Part shown: positions 22,384-34,442 of the stretch, in pieces
Numbering within the stretch: the first letter of the stretch is position 1
Layout of the letters: every line of letters starts with the position of its first letter
Assembly: GCF_000237925.1 (NCBI RefSeq)
Contig: NC_031496.1
Coordinates: 8,409,711 to 8,473,710 of the forward strand
Source of the DNA: Schistosoma mansoni
Taxonomy: Eukaryota; Platyhelminthes; Trematoda; Strigeidida; Schistosomatidae
DNA length: 64,000 nt
Direction of reading: 5' to 3'
Translations under genes and position numbers: made by a program
The notes under the pieces: generated by a model
The model's database searches: none
Told to the model about the DNA's origin: nothing
The model's input: the letters and a program-made list of their open reading frames with translations, nothing else

Positions 22384-24079
22384 TTATTCTTTCAGTGTCA
22401 TCTTGTCGAATAGATATTGACCAAGTCCACTTCCAACTCGATTTGTCTCTGTCACATAGTCAGCAAATTGTTTGATTGCATCTTCTTGTTCATGCAAATA
22501 CTGACTCTCAATGAAATCGGTTAGTGCTGGATCATTGTTCTTTGCAGCTATTTCATGAAGTTTCAATAATGACTATAATGGAAATAAACAAGTGAATTAG
22601 AATTCAGTAAGTGAATATAGGATAGGTAACTTTTCTAAGTAATATTGAAATCGTGAAGACGTGTATGTATTTCAGTAGTTTCAGCTGTTATAGAGGAAAC
22701 AAATTGACAGTTACTTAGTGGAATTGCAGTTCATTTTCCTTGTATAGTAGGAGTCAATAGAGTATTATTCAAGATGAAATACGAATTGTGTCAAATTAAA
22801 CATTCATCTGGAACTTTTAATTATGACAATAGATACTATTGAATTCCATGTTCATAATAAAGCAATTAATATCAAGACTGTGAGAAAGTTGTCTTGATGA
22901 CATTGGTTTTCTTTTATATGGTGGTTGATGTGTGAGTGGGACAATAATTTATTAACGACCTTTGATCGACGCTAAGGTGAACTTGAGAATGTCCTCATGA
23001 TAACTAGAACTAAATGAGGTTTAAAACTAATGTGAGGAATTAAATTATAATTTACACTTGATGGTTAGGGTTAGGAACTAGATTTAGAGTTTTCACCACC
23101 AACTGGAATCAGTTAAAATGCCAGGAAACTATTTAACCAAATGTATGAATGAATTTCGCGCCCAAATCTAAGACCTTTCATCTTATATACGATTGATTCG
23201 TCCACAAATTATACTCTCGCCGATCTGTGTGATATTACCTGGAAACTGCACTCAGTTTCTTCTCGAATTCAGTCATTAAAAGGGCATCCATACTTGTGAG
23301 AAACAAGATATCACGAAGTACTACTCACATAATGAAAGGCTTAGGTTGATTGGAATCATTTGAATTTATTATCAGTTCTGTGAAGTTCGTATAAATAGGC
23401 GATAATTATGATCTTTAAATATCGAATTCTATGAATAGTTTTCTCTACCTTGATTCAACAATAAAAGAAGATTGACTTTACTGATAATTTTTCCAAAATT
23501 ATTTGACCTGTTACAGTGAGGGATGAAAAGCATTCTCCATTGTGTCCTAAATATTAATGAGCAATATGCTGATTGAGTTTCATGTAAAATACATCAGACT
23601 GGTTGTAACGAAATGTGAACTGAAATGAGGTTTAGTACTACCATGTTTGATCTATGATATTTTCGACAGTCAGTCAGTGATGATTTAGTTATAAATAGAT
23701 AATGATTCAGTATACGACTTACGTCATTCACTGCCTTCTCCATTGACAATGCAGTGTTCATCGCATCTACCAAATCACTGAATTCTACCTTAGTCGGACA
23801 CTTGATATCACTGTACTGAACACGACCACCACGTTTGTTCTGATATTTCGCCAAATTCTCTGCATGTTCACGTTCCTCATGTGAAGCTTTTCGAAAGAAT
23901 TCAGCTGCTTTCGGAAATGATACATCATCTCGATCGAAGTAAGTGAAGAATGCCATATAATCGTAAGCAGCTTGTAGTTCCATGTTGATTTGTTTATTGA
24001 TGGCATCTTCACATTCTTTGGCGAAATTCTGTCTAGCTCTCGATTCGGTGAATATATGTTTGGAAACTGTCTTGTTCAT
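22384..24079 (-). CDS. Ferritin heavy-chain type, gene B
   Basis: Tandem duplicate of gene A. Exon 1 is 23723-24079 (119 codons), exon 2 is 22384-22572 (62 codons plus stop), 181 aa. The intron is 1150 bp, GTAAGT...TATAG, phase 0, same position as in A; its exon-1 end is still similar to the intron of A. Ferroxidase residues are conserved (E34, Y41, E69, H72, E114, Q148). Exon 2 differs from A in only a handful of residues (for example D for N in LHEQ-DAIK). The start is different: where A has MSKSRARQ, B has MNKTVSKHIFTESRARQ, and the sequence upstream of SRARQ is unrelated to A. Either B gained a new 5' end or translation begins elsewhere through an unseen upstream exon. Confidence 0.88.
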
Positions 24080-24669
24080 TGTGTTAGATTCGATGTAGAA
24101 ATGATCGGTTGAATGATTTATCGAATGATACAGTGATATGTATCTGTTTCATTTTTATACTAGTGAATCAAACAGACACGTGCCACGAAATGAACGAAAG
24201 TCGAGTGACAGGGTATTTGGAAATGACGCACGATGTTGGTTGTTTACATTTGAATTGACTGACTATCCTAATCACATAATTCTACATAGTGACTTTGCGT
24301 ATAAATAATTTTGTGATTATTTGATTGGTGAATGATACATTAGAAATGTTGTTTGATTGTTTCACATATTTTCATAATTTTTGTTTTATTTTTTGATTGG
24401 TTTTTTCATTTGAGAGTCGATATTTCATACATTTTCATGATTAATTTTTGAATAAGTTATGTCAGATTTTCGATGTGTGTGATGAATACGGAAATTCATT
24501 TGTGAAGTTTGCAGCACTTGTTTTCAAGGTGCAGGTTTTGAAATGGTGATATTGTTGGTCTATTTTATTTGTGTTTTTGATAATCTACTGAAAATTTTAT
24601 TGAAATCTCTGCATCTTATTTTTGTATTCATTAAATCAGAAGGGATTTTGTGGAAATTTCAGTATTTTC
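24080..24669. other. Ferritin B upstream region
   Basis: AT-rich, unlike the upstream region of gene A. Nothing supportable. Confidence 0.4.
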
Positions 24670-25075
24670 ATAGTTGAAAGCCCGAGTCAATTGAAGCTAG
24701 GCCGCCAAGGAAAACTTGGAAGCACTAAGCGGCCGTTTCGTCGTAATTCCTGGAGTTCTAATGAGAAGCAGTGACCAGTTAAGTTCAAACCACGTCTGTT
24801 GTGAGATAGGAACTCACTGAAGACAATTGGTGAACGGTTGCTCAAACTTCGTGGATTGATTGATGTTAGACATTAACACCATCGCATACCGGCTCAGTGG
24901 TCGATCGGTTAGGTGCTCTGGCGCGAGACCGGTAGGTCCTCAGTTCGAATCTCGCGAAGCGAGGTCGTGGATGCGCACTGCTGAGGAGTCCTACAATGGC
25001 ACGAAACGGCCGTCCAGTGCTTCCAGGTTTTCCATGGATGTCTAGCTTCAATTGACTAATGCTTTCAACTAAGAA
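24670..25075 (+). repeat. HHR2 element, near full length with terminal inverted repeats
   Basis: The most complete copy. 5' end: inverted tail (agttgaaagcccgagtcaat ... cggccgtttcgtc, 24675-24742). Then the leader (ttcctggagttctaatgaga, gacaattggtgaacggttgc), the tRNA-like module (A box ccggctcagtgg, B box cagttcgaatctc), hammerhead and plus-strand tail (24981-25070). The ends are reverse complements over about 70 bp, so the unit resembles a fold-back element with a SINE-like core. Confidence 0.85.
24975..25020 (+). ncRNA. Hammerhead motif (HHR2)
   Basis: GCACTG/CAGTGC helix I (six pairs), CTGAGGA, GAAA, CGGCCG helix III and GTC are intact. Helix II is damaged: the 3' strand reads GGCAC instead of GGAC. 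Confidence 0.7.
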
Positions 25076-25404
25076 AATTCATTAAATCAATATTTCAGAA
25101 GTCTCGTTCCAAAGAACCCTTTCTTTTTGACTTATTGTAGTTTATTTAATTGATTATTTATTGTTAGATAACCGTCATACTATTTAATATTTATCATGTC
25201 TAGTTTTGTCTACAGAGAAGTTGATTCTTTTTCATCCGAGTTTATTGAATACTATTACGCGTGATATCATGTTCGTTGCTTAGGTTAATTCATCAGTTAT
25301 TCAAGAAATTTCTAAAAAAGCTCACTCATGATCCTTATATCATTCAAAAATATTTAAATGATTCGTTTTGATTTATATTTATCAAATGTTATTGGTGGTT
25401 TATG

Positions 25405-25690
25405 TATTTCTGTTTGCTACTTATATCTGTCGTCATAAGTAGTATGTAACACCTATCGGAAGTAGAAGATCTGGCAGCAGAAACCGGAGAAGATTGAGTG
25501 AACACGAACAGAAGGGAAAATAGAAAGCTATTGTGAACTTGAAGAATCCTATCTAGTGTGAAAGACAAGTGTTTGTATCTGCAAATGAAATATTCAGTAT
25601 ACGGTTCTTATATTTTTCCAAGATACCCAATAGTGCTACACTGAAACGGATTGGTTGTCCCCACTTTTTGATTTCAAGATGCAATATTCA
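25405..25690 (+). repeat. Palindrome-tagged dispersed repeat
   Basis: gctacttatatctgtcgtca then taagtagtatgtaacacc, ggaagtagaagatctgg, tgcaaatgaaatattca and, at the end, ttgtccccact. One of the better-preserved copies. Confidence 0.65.
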
Positions 25691-26747
25691 AGCACTTTTA
25701 CTTTTATAATCAATATATCACATTCTGTCAGTTGCTATGTTTTGCTTTTAGAAATTAGTTTGATTTCACAGACCGATATTCAGTAGTCTAACACTGTCTA
25801 ACATAGTAAATTACAGAAATCTATTTTAAAATATTCCCATGTATATTGCAAATTATATGCTTAAACTTATGTAAATTTATCAATAAACTTTCGAAATCTT
25901 TATTTTCAAGACTGTCTTTTACAATGAGTCATAATATAATCTAGTTTGAATTATTTAATTTTCTACAATAAATAAAAATTGTAAAGAAAATATTTTAAGA
26001 ATGTCAATGTTGTCGAAATGAATAACATCCTAAGCGCTCAATATTGATATTGATAGTTTGTTTAAACGGACAATGCTCAGTGAAGGTCATCGGTCAAGCA
26101 TCATGGATATATCATTGTTCAGTCCGACGAAAGACTTTTTCTCCGTCATATAGTCAGTTTAAATATCTCGAAATTTTCAGTCTCTAACTACCTTCAAATG
26201 TAATGTTTTCATTTCTTCATTTTTTGGGGGAACATCATTTGTAGGGTTTCCTAAAACTAGCTCTATCCAACTCTATAGTATTCAAAGTATTTTTTTAATG
26301 CAAATTGAATTTCTCTGAACAGCATTGAATCAATGTTTATTCTGATCAATTTTCTATGTGTTCAAAATGATTGATTCTTATTTCTACGAGGTAACATAAT
26401 TTATTTAATATGATGGATTTTAATACATTCTAACGCACTAATTTTGGGGTAAATAAGATCCAGCTGAGTAACAATCCAGAAAGAATAATTAAAAAGAATA
26501 AAAGAGAGCATGAGTTGATTTTTATAAAGATTGATTCTTCAGTATTTCACTATAATCTGATTTCTTGAGTCGATTTAAAAGAAACTGACCATTTGTCTCA
26601 TCGACTTTTGATTTTAAGCTATCACGATTGCTTCTTCACATTAATAGAATCGGATTTAATTATCATCTGAATTATACATAAATTGTTATCAAATAAACTG
26701 GATACTAAATTCAACCATTTAAAATATTAGTTCAAAAAACATTTTTA
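25691..26747. other. Intergenic, nothing recognised
   Basis: AT-rich; no supportable feature. Confidence 0.45.
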
Positions 26748-26960
26748 TAGTTGGAATCATGAGTCAATTGAAGCTCAGTGGTTCTGGAGGTTAAGTGCTC
26801 GCGCGTAAGACTGATAAGTCCTGGGTTCGAATCTCGCAAGGCGGGATCGTGGACAAAACGGCTGTTCAGTGCTTCCAGGTTTTCCATCGTGGTACAGCTT
26901 CAATTGACTCATGATTTTAACTATAAAATTATTAAGATCTCCACAAGACCACCTTCTGAT
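26748..26960 (+). repeat. HHR2 element, internally deleted
   Basis: The inverted 5' end (atgagtcaattgaagct) joins directly to the A box (cagtggttctggaggtta), then the B box (gggttcgaatctcgc), then the 3' end of the hammerhead (acaaaacggctgttcagtgc) and tail. The CTGAGGA half of the ribozyme and helix II are deleted. Confidence 0.75.
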
Positions 26961-27817
26961 CAAATTATATTGTTAGGATCAATAAGAAGTTTTTTCAAAA
27001 AGAATTTCTTCACCTAATATTTAGCACGTTTTTTTTCCATATTAATGAGCCTTTGTATAACAAAGATAGATAAAATGTTACAGTAAAATGCCTCATGAAC
27101 ATAGTTATTACGGTAGTTGATCAGACCATACAAATATCAAATTTTTTTAAATTAAGGTAATGAATATGCATAAAAGGTGGTCAAAACAGTCTAAAACCTT
27201 AAAAATGTTATCAAGATTGATTCTTGTTCTGTAAGATCTGAACATTATATCCCTCGTTAAACTTCGGAAAAACTATTTACATATCTAATGTCAAGACATA
27301 AAGATAGCTAGTTCCCTGCTTCTTATGTGGTAAACTATGTTTGATTTCAATTGACATCTTTTACGACTATAAAGTAGCATAGCTTCTATGAATAAGTCTC
27401 ATAGGCTTCATATATATCTCCAAGTAATCCCTGAGTTTTCCCACTTTTGATTTATACTTAATGTTAATCGGAACGATAAAACGGAATCCCTAAAGTAACA
27501 TAACTCTGTGATTCGCTTTGTTTTTATGTTAGATATTTGCATATCCTGCTTATACAAGATATTTCGAATTACACTTTGTGCTTAGAATTGGTCTACATTA
27601 AACATCATGAGAAAGAACTTGATGTGTCTTTTAGTCGGTGGTTGTTCAAACAGAAAATAAATGGAATGCGAATGAAGGTGGAATTTTGTAAACTTTAGTT
27701 TATTCAATACTCATGCAATCATACGATTATAATGTGACTTAATCTCATCGTTAATTCATTAAAATGGACAATGTTTTCATTTGTAAATATTAAAATTTCT
27801 TCAAAAAAAGAAAAAGA
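26961..27817. other. Intergenic, nothing recognised
   Basis: AT-rich; no supportable feature. Confidence 0.45.
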
Positions 27818-28190
27818 CAGTAATTGTAAGCAAAGATGGATAGTGGCTAACAATGGAATCCAGGATGCACGTTTCGTCCTATTCGAGACTTGTCAGCTAG
27901 ATGTACCTGCATCTCAGAGTCGATGTTCACTCTGGGACTCGAACCCAGTAACTTTATCTTCAAACGCCATCGTGTTATCCACTCAGCTACTGAGTCCTGA
28001 TAGCCATTCGCTTGTGCAATGGGGTGAAGTTTAAATTTACTTAGTAGCCTTATTTCACAAGCATTGTAAGCAAAGATGGATAGTGGCTAGCAGTGGAAAC
28101 TAGGATGCGCGTTTCGTCCTATTTGAGAGACTGACCAGTTGCAGTCCTTAGCATCAATGGGAAGATTCAGACAAGTAATAGTAAGTGAAT
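27818..28190 (-). repeat. Sm-alpha repeats, one long and one partial copy
   Basis: Minus strand. The first unit (27825-28045) has the tRNA-like module and a hammerhead at 27858-27902, whose core reads CTGACAA: the catalytic G8 position is A, so it should be inactive. The second unit (28046-28190) keeps only the cleavage-side half of the ribozyme before jumping to the distal tail (gcatcaatgggaagattca). Confidence 0.8.
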
Positions 28191-29302
28191 TTAAAAAGAC
28201 AGTAAGTTCTCGATTGAGACGTTGAAATTAATCAGATGCATTAGCTGTAGTCTTGCAGAAAGAGATAATACATCTAAGATTTTCTATAACAGAACTCACA
28301 TTATTCATTCAAACATTTACAAAAATCCATGTAAATTGCTATGTAATCAGTACATGGTATGACTTTCTCAGTGTCACCTCAGTGCTGCTCAATGTCGTCC
28401 ATAAATTATACTCTCAACGATAAAACACCTCATTTGGTTTGTGTATGTTGTTATCCCATAAATAAATTGGATTTCAGGATGAATATTAATTTCCTAAAAT
28501 GTTCCTTCATTCAAATTTGTCATATAAACGATCATCTAAGTTCATAAAAATACCATACACTTAGAGATGATATATAATGATTATTCATTGTCTATCACAG
28601 GGATGAATGTACTGAGACCTAACATTCTATTTTTAACTGCCTCAATGCTTACTTGCTTATCTAGGTATTTTAGATCTATGTGAGAAACGCTTTCACTATC
28701 GAGTTCCTAGATATATAACCCATAACAAATCATGAGTATTGTACAATTAAAGGAGAAATAATACAATTAAGCCTCTATTGAGATTTCATCTGTGTGCAGA
28801 AACAAAAGTTTATGTAATACAGTATAAGCGATCGTGAAGTTTTGGAAAAACATATGAAACATAAACTGGTATGTTGTTCAGCACATAACTACTAATCAAT
28901 AGAACTATTTGCCGTTTAATTAATGGTGTCAGTTTTGTAAGATAGAAGTGAATGAAAATCTAATATCCTTTTTATCCATTCCTTCAGAAAAACAGTAACC
29001 AGTTGGTAGTGAGGTTATGTTATTACTGTGTCTTAACAGTAACTTTTTATACGTCATGCATCTTTGGACCATAAAGCAACGAGTTAATAGTCAGCTCATG
29101 TTCTAAGTAATATATATACATAAGGTGGTCGGAAGAAATGAACAGGAAATCCTGGATTTCGTTGCGCGTTATTTGGCACTACTCATCACCAAAGTGCACC
29201 TGTAATCTTGAGAGGAAAAGTGCTATCTGGCGGATTAAGTTCCGAATCAAGCAGTTTGACAATCAAAGATGTCACCACTAATCGCCCTGAATAGCTCAAC
29301 AG
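28191..29302. other. Intergenic, nothing recognised
   Basis: Contains a stretch at about 29135-29290 that resembles a distant Sm-alpha-like ribozyme region (see rejected items). Otherwise nothing supportable. Confidence 0.4.
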
Positions 29303-29430
29303 TAACGTCTATGAGCAAAGAAGGATAGTGGCTAGCGGTGGAATCAAGGACTCGCATTTTGTCCTTTTTGGGGCTCGTCAGCTGGATGTACATGTGTTTG
29401 AAGCGAACGGCACTGGGTTCAAAACTGAAT
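29303..29430 (-). repeat. Sm-alpha fragment with mutated hammerhead
   Basis: Hammerhead at 29342-29386 on the minus strand: CTGACGA is intact, but GAAA has become AAAA (G12 lost), so cleavage is unlikely. It is joined to a piece of the tRNA-like module in opposite orientation (gtttgaagcgaacggcactg). Confidence 0.7.
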
Positions 29431-30509
29431 AGGAATGAAATTTTTTTTAGAATTTAAAAGGGTTGAAAATTTTGAAAAAAATTATTGTAACTAAGACGAA
29501 GAAAGTCATGGTAAATTAAGAGGCTGAATAAACTTTTTCTGTTAACAAAGATTAAATTTATTGATGTGTATACCACTGGTTACTGTTGTCTGTAAGAAAG
29601 AAAGGTTTGGTAAAATGAGGCAAGTTTGATAGAATTCTAAAAATAACTTTGGAAGCTAAATTCATATTTATTTGGTGACCGATAACTATTAAATGTAACA
29701 AAACAGAGCTTCCTATTGTATTATTTTTCCCTTGGTCAACCAAGAAAGGTGATGTTTAGAAATATAGTGGTTGCATAAGAACAGTTGAACTGGTGAATGC
29801 ACATAGAGACAATGGAAGTACGCAGTTTGTCCTTAGTTTATGAACTCTCTATTGATTCATTGAATAAGAAAGGACATTATTTAGCTGTGTTAGCTGGTTG
29901 TTCTATGACTTTTCTTATACATTGTATCACTATCTCGTTGGTTACATCACATTTGAGCTTAAATAAATCCTTCTTTAGTGTTGTCAGTAATTTTACTTTA
30001 TACTCCGTTTTATTAGAAAGTTTGGTGGGCATTCGTTTTTACTCAGTTGATCATGAATGTATTTCATCAAAATAATCATAACAAAATTGATATCACGTCG
30101 TCTAAATGACTCAAATATGGAGTCTGTTGAAGAACTACCTTTCGAATATGACCAAAGTTACAGAAAAAATGATTTATCTTATGTTCTCTCTCAATAGGTA
30201 AACATGAATTTCATAACACATTTTAAATTAAAAGCCGACATGAAAGCTATGTGATTAGTTCCAATAAACGACTTAACAACAGACAAATTAATCTAAGGTA
30301 GATAAATATCCAACCTACAAACGATATATGATCATTACAAAATTTATGTTTCCCCTTAAAATTGAAGTCTGATGTTATATCAAGTAGATTCAGCACTGTG
30401 ATAGCTTAGAAAACCGACATATAGTGTTTTCTTTTTGTTTTCGATAATGTGATTTTATCAATATCCCAAATATTTCTCCTCTTTCAATGGTAGGTTCTTT
30501 AAGCTAAAT
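29431..30509. other. Intergenic, nothing recognised
   Basis: A 92-codon open frame at 29797-30075 is hydrophobic in parts but has no family signature; not called as a gene. Confidence 0.4.
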
Positions 30510-30760
30510 TGTTATAACTTGTGGCCGAGTGGATGCCCAGTTAATCTATGACGTGATAAGACCGCCAATCAGAGAGCAGCTAATCATCGATTGGAACAGT
30601 GACACACGAAAACCGTACGAGCAGTCTAGAGTGCCTATCGGTCCTGCGCCTGCCTAGCCCAGTCAGTTAAGTCCAGAACAGTTTCTGCGGTATGAATCGT
30701 TATATTTCAAACATACTGAGTTTATATACCAAACAGACAGACCGTATCATGGCAATAAAA
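30510..30760 (-). mobile_element. LTR-like sequence, family Y, minus copy
   Basis: Read on the minus strand it is collinear with 10804-11045 (GACTTAACTG, GGGCTAGGCAG, GGCGGTCTTATCA) and ends GTTATAACA, the inverted form of the TGTTATA start of the plus copy. GC-richer than its surroundings. The 5' end is diverged and the right boundary approximate. Probably a solo LTR. Confidence 0.55.
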
Positions 30761-31274
30761 TAGAAAATAACATTTGTACAAGATTCAGTAAAATGTGACT
30801 GTGAATGAGGGAGGCAGTAATTAATAGACTAGGGATAATTCAAGAATGGTATATCGTATAATAATAGTCTATAGGTCAAAATAAAGCTCATGATAAGAGG
30901 AACATGAATGTGAATAGCTTAGTTATTTAGCAATTATACGATAAAAAATATATGCATAATATTGGTTCACAAATAGATATCCAAAGTTACCATTCATTAT
31001 CCTTATCGGGGCATAACATTGTGATAGGGCAAAGTCAACTTGATTTTAACTTTCTGTTTTTAAAAACAAATAGTTGATATATTGGTTGAAAATAAATGTT
31101 TTTTATTATTTTGGGTGAAATATACTAAGCAGGTAGCATGTGATTCATCTAAAGAACCAAATGTATACTTAAATGAAAATCTATAAAATTGTTTTCTTGT
31201 TCGTTAAATCATATGCAAAATATAGGCAAATCACTTATCAAGGTCAAACATGACCAAAAAATTCTAGTGTCTGT
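30761..31274. other. Intergenic, nothing recognised
   Basis: AT-rich; no supportable feature. Confidence 0.4.
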
Positions 31275-31515
31275 CTGTACTGATATCGACAGATATAAGT
31301 AGTATATATCATCAATAAAAAGTGAAATGCCTAGTGGAAGAAGGTTAAGAAGATCGAAGAGAAGAGAAGGAGAATAGAGAGTGATTGATATGGAAACGAA
31401 GAAATAACAAAGTATGAGATGATTGATTGACATTTTGCAAATGAAGGATTTACTGTATGGTTCTTAGATTTTATCAAGATGTTCTGTAATGTTGTTTATC
31501 CCCGCTTGTGTTCTC
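31275..31515 (+). repeat. Palindrome-tagged dispersed repeat
   Basis: tctgtctgtactgatatcga, cagatataagtagtatatatc, then aaaagtgaaatgcctag, gacattttgcaaatgaagga, tactgtatggttctta and gtttatccccgcttg. Diverged copy. Confidence 0.6.
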
Positions 31516-32607
31516 GTTCACAACAATACTTGTTTTATTTTTACATGAAGCATTTATATCCTATGATCTTTTCGGCCTGTTTGTCCACGCTTTATAAACT
31601 CTTTATTTACGAATATCACTTAGGTCTAATCGTAACACAACAGGGGTATCAAATTACTGGCTTAATAAGGACAACATTATGAAATACTAAAAAGTTTCTT
31701 ATGAAAGATTAGGACTACGAAACCCCATTCAGAAAGCCTGAGCAGAGAGTTGACAATTGAAGGAAGAGTATAGGATGGTGTCAAATAATCCTGTTGCATA
31801 CAATAATAATATTACTTTATCAGTATTTCGAAAGTCGTTTACTACTACAAAGACAAAAGTTTAAATATATGAATTTGGCTATTCAACTTAAGCGAGCCAG
31901 AACTACAAGTTAGTCTAAAACTGCTAACAACTAAATGACTTTTTTTGGCTATCATTAATTTAAATCTACTTTAATCTATTACTAATTACAGAACAGTTAG
32001 AAAATAACATATCTCAGAGTGAGGTATTCTAGACTCACATTGTAATGAAATGTGATGATTTTTAGATACTGAAATGGTAAGGAATCATCGATGGAAAAAT
32101 GATAAAGAAACTATCTATAAATCTTTCTATTGAAATTTATAAACACTTACAAGCAGTTAAAAGGAAAGGTAATGACTTTCAAATTGGAAACATTTATATG
32201 ATAACCATACAGTAGTAACATTAGAGATCAAAAAAACTAATCAATGTTTAAATGAAGTCACCTGATGAGTAGGTCGCGTAAGGTGATGTTATTGTAAAAT
32301 TAGACCAGTAGAATTAGGCGAATGAGAGGATTGTAAAGAGTAGAAATAAATAATTTTCCAACCTAGAAAAGCAACAATACACGACTAACTATAATCCACA
32401 TCATAAACTGAAAGTTATTTGTACATTTGCTCAAGTTTTATTTATCATGATACATTATTGGAATCAATTTTAATCTACATTATACAGAAGATATATCATG
32501 TAGATTAATACACAACGAATGAGTGATTAAGTATTTCCATATAGTTTCGTCTCTATACCTGTGATTAAAATAACATAGTTACTTTTTCATATATATATAT
32601 ACTACAC
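31516..32607. other. Intergenic, nothing recognised
   Basis: AT-rich, ending in a (TA)n run before the RTE insertion. Nothing supportable. Confidence 0.45.
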
Positions 32608-33330
32608 ACCCACAAATACAGGTGAAAACAGCCAATGTAGCAGAAGCTTCTGAACCAGTAGGTCCCAACATACCCAAGGAATACAACACAAACAGCACCA
32701 ACATAACTACACTTTATAGACAACCTGTGGAAAGCTTCACGTACCTAGACAGCATCATCGATAAGTAAGGAGGATCCGATACAGGTGTGAAGGTACAGAT
32801 TGGCAAAGTGAGGGCAGCATTCCTACAGTTGAAAAACACATGGAACTCGAAACAACTGTCAGACAACATCAGAGTAAAAATATTCAAAACAAACGTCAAG
32901 GATTTCCTGTTGTACTGGACTGAAACTTGGAGAACTACTACGACTATCATCAAATAGGTACATGTCTTTATAAACAATTGTCTGCACAAGATACTCAATG
33001 TTCGTTTACCGGAAACCATCAGCAACAGCCTACTGTGGGAGAGAACAAACCATCTTCCATCCGAATAGGAAATTAGGGAAAGACATCGGAGGTGGATAAA
33101 GCATACGTTACGAAAATCATCAATCTTTATCACGAAGCAAGTCATATCCTGGTCTCCTGAAGGGAGATGGAAAAGAGGAAGACTAAAGAACACACTGCGT
33201 CGGGAATAGGAGGTAGATATCAAAAGAATAAATAGGGATTCGAAAGGAGAACCCAGGAGAGAATTGGTTGAAGAATGCTGGTGGGCGACCTATTTTCCCA
33301 CAAGTTGTAATATAAGTAAGTAAGTAATAC
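32608..33330 (+). pseudogene. RTE-type reverse transcriptase, 3' fragment with stops
   Basis: The plus strand encodes the C-terminal part of RTE pol: [71 protein letters not shown]. At least four in-frame stops interrupt it. It ends in a (TAAG)n tail. atatactacac occurs on both sides (32597-32607 and 33331-33341), a likely 11-bp target duplication. It is homologous to the minus-strand copy at 45863-47719 but much more decayed. Confidence 0.85.
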
Positions 33331-33817
33331 ATATACTACACCGCCAACGAATTGGAGTTTTTATTTGCCTTATGTTACGTAGTAGAAAATCAGTAGTGAT
33401 TTAGGAAAACAACATCGATGAAAGAACTTCACCTTTTATTAGTATATCAATTGAGACTAAACGTATTTTTCTCATTAAATTGTCAGACCAAATCCCATTG
33501 ATCAATAGAACTTCATTGGATGTTTTATCATCTTAAAACATTCCACGAAAATCTTGTATTCCGATAAATGCACACAGTATGTGATTGGACTTATAGCTAC
33601 TCGGTGTTCATTTTTCAGAACCTTGATGTTTCAAACCATCATGACTTTAATATTAAAATTACTGTGACAAACAGTCTAAAATTAAAATGTTAAGTTAACA
33701 AATATCCACTGAATAAAGTTTGAAATATTCACCACTCGATAATAAATCATTGATCTAAAAGTAACCTGAAAGTTCTGGTTTCGATCTTAGACTACATAAA
33801 TGATAGATACTGCTAAT
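33331..33817. other. Intergenic, nothing recognised
   Basis: AT-rich; no supportable feature. Confidence 0.4.
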
Positions 33818-34345
33818 TTACTTATTCATTTAAACACATAAATATTGGTACAAGGAAGCACCAGATATATATGCGCCACACAAATCTCATTTGATTTATG
33901 TGAGGGCTGTGATACTGCCCAGGTGCCCAAACTGAAGCAAGTGGTTTTCTTAGGGGGCCACACCCGGAGCCTTTGACCCAAAGATCTGATCCACAAGGCA
34001 GTGGAGCATCGTAAGGAGATGCAGTCCCATGGTAGCCGGTGACCAACGATTGATTCATGCGCAATTTGTTCTCTCACGTTACTGGAATCCATGTGCACCA
34101 TTGGTTTGGAATGAGGGTTTTCCAACTCCCCTAGGTGGACTTTCTGTGTCCACCAACCAGGTTAAAGGGCCAGACATTCGCTATTCGTCCTCTCAATTTC
34201 GTAAACAACACCCTGGTGAGAGAAGGCAGTGAGTAAGACTTCCCTGGCAGAGGCTATATATGCATAGCCATGTGAGTGCATTTCGAGAGGGGGAGTGGAC
34301 TCTCCTCATTCTCGGCAGTACCAGGACATTTAGGGGCCAAAGAAT
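33818..34345. repeat. Dispersed repeat C, copy 2
   Basis: Same orientation and order of blocks as 13016-13555, with most differences being point changes. The right end in both is ctcggc-accaggacattt-like. See the first copy for description. Confidence 0.65.
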
Positions 34346-34442
34346 TATATGTTGAAACAAACAATCATCTAATCACCTCTAGTTTTCATTGATTGTATAA
34401 TTAAAATCTTCGATCAGTAGTCTAGTTATTGCTTCTTAACAC

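Noticed and set aside
24880-24975. Possible genuine tRNA gene (A box and B box)
   Set aside because: No complete cloverleaf or acceptor stem could be drawn, and the same sequence recurs in many HHR2 copies; it is the tRNA-like head of a SINE.
29135-29250. Third type of hammerhead (minus strand GTGATGAG ... ACGAAATCC)
   Set aside because: The core reads GTGATGA and no helix II can be formed next to it; more likely a decayed relative of Sm-alpha.
29797-30075. Small membrane protein gene (92 codons)
   Set aside because: No splice context, homologous copy or family signature; chance open frames of this size are expected here.
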